IMG/VR virus record: IMGVR_UViG_3300008459_000277
Coordinates: 1 to 28,212 of that record
DNA: 28,212 bases
Reading direction: 5' to 3' (one strand)
Source of the DNA: a virus
This document shows positions 22,625 through 28,212 of the stretch, piece after piece. Each line of letters begins with the position of its first letter. Within the stretch, counting starts at the first letter, position 1. Made by a program: the position numbers and the translations under genes. The notes beneath the pieces were generated by a model, which searched no databases, was not told the origin of the DNA, and saw only the letters and a program-made list of their open reading frames with translations.

Positions 22625-24700
22625 TTAGCCACCACGCTCTAACTCAGCAATTTTTCTTTCTGCTGCTCTTATTTCACTTCTTTTTTGTAATATTATTGCT
22701 GCTACTGTTGGTGTAACTCCGGCTGCTGCTAATTTGAGAATGTCGTCTCTTAAGTAGCTTATTTTGATCTTTTCTGCAGCTATTAAATCCTGTCTTGCGG
22801 ACGCTGTTAACTTGGCTGTAGTCTTACTTGTGAAGCTACCCTTTGGATCTTCTGCTTGTAGTGATTTAGCCAACTTGGCTTTTTCTTCAGCCTGTGCTCT
22901 CCTTACTCTACGCCTTAATCTCTTACCACCTTTCAACTTATTAATAAAGGCATTCAATCCGATACCTTCGTTTTCATTCTCGTTGTCTGGACTATCTATC
23001 TCTGTTAACGGTCCAGTTAAATCGTCTAGGGATTCGTCTTCAGTATCTAGGAATCTTGATGACTCAGCTAGGATTGCTGCTTGGTCAATAGTTAGTGCTT
23101 GATACTGGCTTGGTGCTAACCCAGCTGAAATTAGCTTCAACCGCACTTCCTGTATAATAACTTGTATATCCGTTGCAAAAGTTAGATCAGATTGAACGAC
23201 TATCGCTTCGTTTTTATCTAAAGCTATGCCTCTTCTGCGTTTGTTCGGTATTGATTGATCAGTTACTTGTTCATCAACAACGACTATTGTGTAGTCGCCA
23301 AAGCTGATGCTCTCTGATTCGTTTTTTGAATCGTAATTAGTTATGTAGGTTTCTAGTTGCTCTTTTAATGTTTGTAGTGCATTTCTTGTACTAGCTAATT
23401 CTGCTATTATATCGGAATCCTTGAATGACTCACAGGTCTCTAGATTTTGTAACAAGATAGTCAATCTAATTAACAGCTCGTTTGCATTAGTGAGGAGGTA
23501 TCTGACAAATATCAAGATAGCATCCATCAGTCCATTAATCTGCTTTAGCAGCCTTGTTATACCATCAGTTTGTTTCTGAGCTGCTTCTCTTCCCGCATCC
23601 AATGCTGTCTGTATACCTGATGTTGTAAATAAGTTTGGTAACGGATTTGCGATGAAGAAAGCTATTATAAATTTAAAAACCTTTGTTAAAAGGATTGCCA
23701 ACCTAATGATCAACTGTATTGACCGTATGATAGTCTGCAGTCTCTCAGCCATTTTAATAAATGACCGAAGCGACTTATTTATGTCTCGTAGTGTTGGTAC
23801 GATCTTTGTAGCATCTACATACTTATTTAGCTTTTGTATTTCACTTCTAATATCTACTCCTAAGAAATTACCGGCAACAGCAAGTCCACTTTGTATATCT
23901 AGATTTTGAATCGTTACACAGACCGCTCTAACTGTTTGTATTTTTCTCTCTATTTTATCTAGGTCGCTGATTGGTATACTCCTATAATCAGCGTATGTGT
24001 TTACTTTAGCTACAAAATCATTTATAATATTTAGATTACCGCTTATGCCCGGTATAACTGATAAGTCTTGTAATTCTTGTGCTGAAAATAACGCTCTCTC
24101 TGAAGTGCTTGTTGGGGAGAAGGTATCCTGTATATCTTTTAGTAGGTTGTATATATTAAACTGTTTTATAGCTGTGCCTGCTAGATCGTTGATGCTATTT
24201 GGTGTTGCTGATCCTGTAATAGCCTCCTCTGGTGATTGTGCGTTAGGTCCAATGCCTGCATACCTACCTATTATCGTATTTGGAAAAGCTGTGTACTTAT
24301 CGATTGCCACTACAACCGCTCCTGCTTGATCTTGTAAAAAATATAGCGAAGTTTGAGCTGCGTTCCATGGCTTTTCTGGTCTTGGGTTTTTTCTAAGACG
24401 TAGTTGTGAATTATCTGCTAAGTAGGTTACAACATTACATAAGTCAACTGTATTAAGTGCATCTAAAGCGTTAAATAATCCTGAGTCTATTAAGTTGCCT
24501 TTAACAGGTCTTGATGGTGGAGGGGGTGGTGTTGATTGATACTGTACCGCTCCCGCCTTTGCATCGTACTTGGCTGTTGCGACTGGCTGTTTATTACCAC
24601 GACCCCATAATACCTTATTAATATTGGCCTGCAGGGTTCCAAGGCTTTTTGAAAAGCCGTTTATTACATTTGATAATCCTTCTCCTGCGCTCTTAGCCAT
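22625..24700 (-). CDS. Large helical tail/baseplate hub-region protein with hydrophobic segments (691 aa)
   Basis: I cannot assign a family. The N-terminal ~65 residues are low in complexity with a Pro run (58-62). Residues ~75-320 are helical. Two strongly hydrophobic stretches follow, about 324-351 ('SIQLIIRLAILLTKVFKFII') and 390-417 ('GLMDAILIFVRYLL'). The C-terminal half has an acidic section near 555-585 and a basic, coiled-coil-like tail ('RKIAELERGG' at the end). Large helical proteins with membrane-like segments next to hub genes are often tape-measure or DNA-ejection proteins, so this is a candidate for one. A hub protein replacing T4 gp27/gp29 is the alternative. It is coupled to the spike-like gene by TAATG. 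Confidence 0.5.
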   Translation of the reverse strand: MAKSAGEGLSNVINGFSKSLGTLQANINKVLWGRGNKQPVATAKYDAKAGAVQYQSTPPPPPSRPVKGNLIDSGLFNALDALNTVDLCNVVTYLADNSQLRLRKNPRPEKPWNAAQTSLYFLQDQAGAVVVAIDKYTAFPNTIIGRYAGIGPNAQSPEEAITGSATPNSINDLAGTAIKQFNIYNLLKDIQDTFSPTSTSERALFSAQELQDLSVIPGISGNLNIINDFVAKVNTYADYRSIPISDLDKIERKIQTVRAVCVTIQNLDIQSGLAVAGNFLGVDIRSEIQKLNKYVDATKIVPTLRDINKSLRSFIKMAERLQTIIRSIQLIIRLAILLTKVFKFIIAFFIANPLPNLFTTSGIQTALDAGREAAQKQTDGITRLLKQINGLMDAILIFVRYLLTNANELLIRLTILLQNLETCESFKDSDIIAELASTRNALQTLKEQLETYITNYDSKNESESISFGDYTIVVVDEQVTDQSIPNKRRRGIALDKNEAIVVQSDLTFATDIQVIIQEVRLKLISAGLAPSQYQALTIDQAAILAESSRFLDTEDESLDDLTGPLTEIDSPDNENENEGIGLNAFINKLKGGKRLRRRVRRAQAEEKAKLAKSLQAEDPKGSFTSKTTAKLTASARQDLIAAEKIKISYLRDDILKLAAAGVTPTVAAIILQKRSEIRAAERKIAELERGG

Positions 24701-25131
24701 TACTTAGTATAGGTATTTTGTGATTTACAATTATCTAACCTTGTTTTTATACTTGGTATTTCCTTCGCTAGATATTCGCTTGTTGATTGAATTAATGGCA
24801 CTGCTGCAGCTAGCTCCTCAGGTACCCACGATATTTTTGATAGTGCATTACTTAAGTTTTGAACAGCATCTAGTAGTATTCCTATCTGTACTAGTGTACT
24901 ACTACCTAATAAAACAGGTTCTCCTTTTGCTTCTGCTTCGTAACCTAATTCAATTTTAGGCGATGCTATTATAGTTCTCTCATTTGCATCTATATTAAAA
25001 GTAGCTGGTGTGGATATTCCAACTCCTTTCTTACCAAATAAGAATATCATATCGTCTTTCGAATGTGTTACAACTCTACCTGAAGATATGATTACTTGGT
25101 TGCCTAAATATGGAAAGTCTGGTTTATACAT
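24700..25131 (-). CDS. Baseplate spike-like protein (143 aa)
   Basis: The N-terminal third (11-50) reads 'NQVIISSGRVVTHSKDDMIF' and runs on to 'LFGKKGVGISTPATFNIDAN'. This is the strand pattern I associate with the beta-helical needle part of gp5/gpV-type spike proteins in phages ('QIILNSDRLVFNSK...' type). The C-terminal part is helical with 'IGILLDAVQNLSNALSK'. It directly follows the OB-fold hub protein, sharing a TAATG overlap. OB domain and spike are thus encoded separately, where T4 has one gp5 protein with a lysozyme between them. The likely role is part of the central puncturing device. An alternative is a PAAR-like tip adaptor, but the His/Cys metal pattern of PAAR tips is not seen. 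Confidence 0.55.
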   Translation of the reverse strand: MYKPDFPYLGNQVIISSGRVVTHSKDDMIFLFGKKGVGISTPATFNIDANERTIIASPKIELGYEAEAKGEPVLLGSSTLVQIGILLDAVQNLSNALSKISWVPEELAAAVPLIQSTSEYLAKEIPSIKTRLDNCKSQNTYTK

Positions 25132-26129
25132 TATTGGTTTGATTCATTTGAAAATATACCTAAGTTATTAGTCTGTTTATTGAAATCACTAACAAATTGA
25201 TCTTGAGCTGCTGGTGAAATCATATCGTAGCTTGTCAGCTGCTGCTGTATTGGTATCGATGTTGTTTGTGTACTTTCCAGGCTTGTTTGCCAGCTAGCTA
25301 ATGAAAAATTAGCTTGGATGTCATCTATCACAATCCTCTGTCCCATCGTTAAATAAATTGATGATGCATCCCTATTAATATTCTCAATAGTTGGTATCCA
25401 TGCTGTTTTATCTAACTGCGGTCCTTGACCGTTTCTAATTATGGTGATTGGATTTCCAATACTACCTGTATCTGACCAGTAGTTGTCATTACTTTTGTTT
25501 GGTGACGTTGATCCAAATCTAATAGAATTACCCCATCTACCTTCCAATGTAACGTCTCCTGTAAATATTCGAAGTGGCTTTATATCCGACTTTTCATAAA
25601 AATTAGGTCCAAGTGGATATACTATAGAACTCGATACTGATGTATTGTTTGCTCTATTGGTTGCTTTATTTTGTTCGTATGTACTCGTGGTTGAGTTCGC
25701 AAATTGACCGTAATCACCTAAATCAGGTAATGCATTGTGGTGAGCAGCTCCCCATAGATCAAACGGATTAGTGTAGTAATAGTCAATTTGATTTCTAGTC
25801 TCATTTAATCGTTGGCTTGGACCTGCTACTATTTGAACAAACTCACCTTCTACGGGTATATGTTTGATAGCTGAATTAAGTGGTTTTGCAGGTAAGTTAC
25901 CGGCACTATCTGCTGTTCTATCTTGATTGCCTTTTAAAAACTGAAAAGTTATTTTTCCTAAGTCTTTCGGGTTCTTATAATAAACATCGCGTAGTGTTGT
26001 TCCCGCTATAAACGGACCTGTAACAACATGAGTAACTCTGGCAACCATTACAGTGTTGCCCTGCCCTTGCTGCGGCTGCTGTGTTAGCAGTGCATTTTGT
26101 TGAGCTATGGTTAAATTTAAGTTTGACAT
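25131..26129 (-). CDS. Baseplate hub/spike OB-domain protein, gp5 N-terminal type
   Basis: This 332-aa protein carries the motif 'GDVTLEGRWGNSIRFGSTSP' at 191-210. I recognise this motif from gp5-like baseplate hub proteins of T4-like phages, including cyanophages. Upstream, 'RVTHVVTGPFIAGTTLRDVYY' runs on to 'IPVEGEFVQIVAGPS' (31-105) and looks like the OB-fold barrel that plugs the tail tube end. The C-terminal ~90 residues ('SIYLTMGQRIVIDD', then a Gln-rich tail) continue after a section of flexible residues. No lysozyme catalytic pattern is seen, unlike T4 gp5. It is coupled by TAATG to the 122-aa gene before it and the spike-like gene after it. Likely location is the centre of the baseplate. 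Confidence 0.75.
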   Translation of the reverse strand: MSNLNLTIAQQNALLTQQPQQGQGNTVMVARVTHVVTGPFIAGTTLRDVYYKNPKDLGKITFQFLKGNQDRTADSAGNLPAKPLNSAIKHIPVEGEFVQIVAGPSQRLNETRNQIDYYYTNPFDLWGAAHHNALPDLGDYGQFANSTTSTYEQNKATNRANNTSVSSSIVYPLGPNFYEKSDIKPLRIFTGDVTLEGRWGNSIRFGSTSPNKSNDNYWSDTGSIGNPITIIRNGQGPQLDKTAWIPTIENINRDASSIYLTMGQRIVIDDIQANFSLASWQTSLESTQTTSIPIQQQLTSYDMISPAAQDQFVSDFNKQTNNLGIFSNESNQ

Positions 26130-26497
26130 TACTGATCGATAGGTGGTAGTTCTTTTACATCTTTCTGATCTAGTGGTGCCGTGCTCTTCTGTATATCGTT
26201 AAATAACAGCTCTAAATCTTTATCACTAAAAGCACCACTATCTCCAGCAGCTGGCTGATTTGCTTTTTGAGCTATTTGAGCTAATTTAAGCAATGCTTCG
26301 TCATTCTTGATGTCCGAATCAAGATACCCCTTTATCAGGGGTACTAACATGATAGCATCGCCAGGCTCACTAACCATTTCGGTTAGCTGCTCAATCAATG
26401 CTTTTATCTGTGACTGCTTGCTTTTGTGGTTCTTTACAATATCCTTTAGTAGATCGGAATATTTCTTACCATCGTATAAATCGAATTCTAACTCCAT
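26129..26497 (-). CDS. Small helical protein of unknown function (122 aa)
   Basis: I do not recognise this protein. Residues 1-65 are helical and charged ('YSDLLKDIVKNHKSKQSQIK'), the middle carries 'NDEALLKLAQIAQKANQPAA', and the C-terminus is acidic and Pro-containing. No Cys or catalytic motif is present. It is the first gene after the late sigma factor and is coupled by TAATG to the OB hub protein. A chaperone or assembly role for the hub is inference from that position. A palindromic promoter-like element lies 3 nt before its start, so it probably opens the hub transcript. Confidence 0.6.
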   Translation of the reverse strand: MELEFDLYDGKKYSDLLKDIVKNHKSKQSQIKALIEQLTEMVSEPGDAIMLVPLIKGYLDSDIKNDEALLKLAQIAQKANQPAAGDSGAFSDKDLELLFNDIQKSTAPLDQKDVKELPPIDQ

Positions 26498-26500
26498 AAT

Positions 26501-26519
26501 ACTATTTTAAATAAATAGT
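26501..26519 (-). promoter_or_regulatory. Palindromic late-promoter-like element before the hub genes
   Basis: The gene-sense strand reads ACTATTTATTTAAAATAGT, a 7-base inverted repeat (ACTATTT/AAATAGT) around a 5-base loop. It contains the TATTTAT box. It begins at the last base of the sigma factor's stop codon and ends 3 nt before the ATG at 26497. It closely matches the element at 3322-3339. Confidence 0.45.
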
Positions 26520-27292
26520 TAACGAGCGAAAATGTTGATCTCGGTACCTTCTTCTAGATATTTATTCAACATTTCCTTATAAATGCCCTTCAATACTTTA
26601 ATTACCTTTGTAATAGTTGGGGTAGGAGCATCAGTAATCTCTTTGATATATATAAATAATGCTTTTTTATTGAATATATCAATATGCTCTTTACGTTTAC
26701 ATAAAGCTACTATCGCATCTCCGACTCTTGCATCCTGCGGTTTTGGAAAGATGTCTAGTAGCTTTTCATCTATGTGATTTACAAAAATATCAAAGAACGG
26801 AATCGGTTCTGGATAGTCTTGTTGCTCCAGTACGATATTATTTACTATTCTCTTGTCTTCGTCCACTTCTTCTACAGCTGCTTTCCCTTTTAGTCTTTTA
26901 TAGTTGTTGTTATTGTATACTATTAGATATCTTTTAGCGATGGTACCGAAATAGGAATAGGCTTTTCCTTTTGAATCATCGTATAGATGTAATTTTTCTA
27001 ATAGGAATGCAATCACTTCATGTTTAAGCTCATCAATATTATCAACCTCTGTGTAATAGAATTTAAAGGTGTGAATAATATTCTCAGCTAGCTTGTAGAA
27101 GGCGTAGTAGATTTTATCGTTGAATATCTGATTACGCTTAGCTTGCGATGTTTCAATTCTATAGTCTAAGATTGCCTGCTGTGTGTCAGCTGTAAAGTAG
27201 TCTATAGATTTTTTAGGCCGTCTCTTTCTAACCTTACCGTCTTTTGTAAGTGTTACCTCTGATTCCTCTGCTTTGAATATATCATTTACCAT
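26519..27292 (-). CDS. Late-transcription sigma factor, gp55-like
   Basis: This 257-aa protein resembles the T4 gp55 family, which binds host RNA polymerase core and directs it to late promoters that have only a -10-like box. Region 2 is at about 55-135: 'NDKIYYAFYKLAENIIHTFK', 'IDELKHEVIAFLLEKLHLYD' and 'GKAYSYFGTIAKRYLIVYNN'. This is close to the core-binding and promoter-melting helices of gp55 (compare T4 'NPFAYFTQI'). The N-terminus is basic ('KVRKRRPKKS', 21-30), as is common in this family. The C-terminal half is charged, without a clear region 4. It directly follows the 90-aa membrane protein with no gap. The recurrent TATTTATA/T boxes upstream of tail genes are its likely targets. 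Confidence 0.8.
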   Translation of the reverse strand: MVNDIFKAEESEVTLTKDGKVRKRRPKKSIDYFTADTQQAILDYRIETSQAKRNQIFNDKIYYAFYKLAENIIHTFKFYYTEVDNIDELKHEVIAFLLEKLHLYDDSKGKAYSYFGTIAKRYLIVYNNNNYKRLKGKAAVEEVDEDKRIVNNIVLEQQDYPEPIPFFDIFVNHIDEKLLDIFPKPQDARVGDAIVALCKRKEHIDIFNKKALFIYIKEITDAPTPTITKVIKVLKGIYKEMLNKYLEEGTEINIFAR

Positions 27293-27565
27293 TTAGCTTT
27301 TATTAAAGTGGTTTAAAGCTTCTTGTACAGCTTTTAGGTTATGAAATACGGTTTGTAGCTCTTTGTCACTATCCATCCAGATCTTATCATCAAGACCTTT
27401 GAGTGCTTTATCAGATTCTCCAATAAGTCCTTGTAGACCAGCTATGAAAGTTGCTTGGTTGATAACTGTTGTTTCTAACTTTATGTTTTTTTGGTATAGG
27501 TTATAAATAACCCAACCGACTACGGTTACTATCCAAATGAATAGCATTGTTAATCCAAATACCAT
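27293..27565 (-). CDS. Small single-pass membrane protein (90 aa)
   Basis: The N-terminus, 'FGLTMLFIWIVTVVGWVIY' at about 3-21, is a typical transmembrane helix with a short N-terminal end and no signal peptidase site. The remainder is a charged, heptad-like helix ('VFHNLKAVQEALNHFNKS' at the end), which suggests a coiled coil on the cytoplasmic side. Location between an HD hydrolase gene (one-base gap) and the sigma factor gene (no gap) shows it is in the same transcription unit. A spanin- or holin-like role is possible from size and topology. No specific motif supports it, so the function is unknown. Confidence 0.6.
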   Translation of the reverse strand: MVFGLTMLFIWIVTVVGWVIYNLYQKNIKLETTVINQATFIAGLQGLIGESDKALKGLDDKIWMDSDKELQTVFHNLKAVQEALNHFNKS

Positions 27566-27566
27566 A

Positions 27567-28212
27567 TTATAATGTTTTAAGTGCGTTTAGTAAACTAGCG
27601 TTTCCTTTTCCAATAGCTTGTAGCTTTTTAGCTTCTGCTTGTTGTTTGAATTGTCCTGGCGTTACTGCTTTTGCTTCTTTCTTTGCAGGTACTCCAACTT
27701 TATCTAACCACTCTCTTTCCCACTCAATACGTGATGCCATCATATCAGCTTGGTGCAAGATAAGTGGTAAGCAGCTTCTCAATTTCGATTCGTTTTGTCC
27801 AGAAATCAAGTAAGCTTTATTACCATCATCGTAAAGTCCGTCGTGAATTTTGATAGCAATGTACTCATTTACAGTAAGTTGGATGCTAGCAGCCTGAAGT
27901 ATAAATAGTGAGTTATCTTGAACAGGAAGGAATGGTAGCTCTGCATTTGGCTTATAGTTAGCACCTTGATTCTTTACGTGCCACTCAGAGTCATTTGGAA
28001 TGTAGCGAGGTTTACCGTCTAATCCTAATTTACCTAAGTCGTGATTGAGGGCTGCGAATACTAATTCCTCTCTTGTGTAGGTGTCAGTGTTAGCACCGCT
28101 AAGCTTCCATAAGTTGTGCATATCAAGTGCACATTGTACGACTCTATTAACGTGATCAACGTAACCACCTGCAAAGGAGTTGTGGAAAGATGCTTTAGAT
28201 GAGGCTGGGGCA
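27567..28212 (-). CDS. HD-domain phosphohydrolase (5' end outside the window)
   Basis: The frame stays open from the right edge for 214 codons, so the Met at 28121 is internal and the true start lies outside. Upstream of that Met I read 'FHNSFAGGYVDHVNRVVQCA', which supplies the first two His of the HD fold. 'ALNHDLGKLG' follows with the HD dyad, then His-Asp in 'IKIHDGLYDD' and 'LHQADMMASRIEWERE' with the final Asp. This H...HD...H...D order is the metal-binding set of HD phosphohydrolases, which cleave nucleotides, RNA ends or second-messenger nucleotides. The C-terminal tail ('PAKKEAKAVTPGQFKQQAEA') is basic and probably flexible. The substrate cannot be read. It leads directly into the membrane-protein and sigma-factor genes. 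Confidence 0.8.
   Translation of the reverse strand, partial: APASSKASFHNSFAGGYVDHVNRVVQCALDMHNLWKLSGANTDTYTREELVFAALNHDLGKLGLDGKPRYIPNDSEWHVKNQGANYKPNAELPFLPVQDNSLFILQAASIQLTVNEYIAIKIHDGLYDDGNKAYLISGQNESKLRSCLPLILHQADMMASRIEWEREWLDKVGVPAKKEAKAVTPGQFKQQAEAKKLQAIGKGNASLLNALKTL

Noticed and set aside
27567-28121. Taking the Met at 28121 as the start of the HD hydrolase
   Set aside because: The frame stays open to the right edge, and the first conserved His residues of the HD fold lie upstream of this Met.

Overview
The window is one side of a tailed-phage genome, read entirely on the minus strand. It holds the baseplate, tail-fibre and late-regulation block of a contractile-tailed virus of the T4-like supergroup. 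Landmarks are a GPW/gp25-type wedge protein (21727-22140), a gp6/baseplate-J-like wedge protein (19881-21737), an OB-fold hub/spike protein of the gp5 N-terminal kind (25131-26129) and a gp55-like late sigma factor (26519-27292). The DNA is AT-rich, genes are packed tightly with many TAATG stop-start overlaps, and clear Shine-Dalgarno sites are scarce. Tail fibres built from 'SNFIGxxAGxxATNA' repeats, DUF285 repeats and poly-Thr linkers, together with weak ribosome-binding sites, fit a phage of aquatic Bacteroidota. That host assignment is inference only. The two ends of the window cut through genes: an HD-domain hydrolase at the right edge and a DnaG-type primase at the left edge.

In the direction of transcription (right to left) the layout is as follows. 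(1) 28212-26519: HD hydrolase, a small membrane protein and the late sigma factor. (2) 26497-22140: a small helical protein, OB hub protein, spike-like protein, a 691-aa helical protein with hydrophobic segments, and a small virion-type protein. (3) 22140-13546: baseplate wedge gp25 and gp6, a DNRLRE-domain protein, a small protein and a 1548-aa giant. (4) 13488-3398: five or six surface or fibre proteins, including a Cys-rich/poly-Thr modular protein, a DUF285 (BspA-like) protein and two related FIG-repeat fibres, one with a C1q-like tip. (5) 3318-1427: two glycosyltransferase-like genes. (6) 1407-1: a small copy of a virion domain, a T7-type endonuclease I and the start of a DNA primase.

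The late sigma factor is probably the switch for the module. The octamer TATTTATA, or the close variant TATTTATT, lies in the gene-sense strand a few bases upstream of six genes, mostly those that follow the longer intergenic gaps. No -35-like element accompanies it, as expected for gp55-type promoters. Orientation is a puzzle: the octamer is the reverse complement of the T4 late consensus TATAAATA.

The most unusual material is the adhesin and fibre section with its neighbours. It has recombination-prone repeats: poly-Thr linkers with a possible deletion scar, a 54/55-nt identical block shared by two fibres, and 36-bp tandem repeats. Two glycosyltransferase-like genes lie directly behind the Ser/Thr-rich fibres. 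A T7-like endonuclease I sits beside the primase behind a T4-like tail. No tRNA, CRISPR array, insertion sequence or integrase was seen, and no gene-free stretch exceeds about 80 bases.
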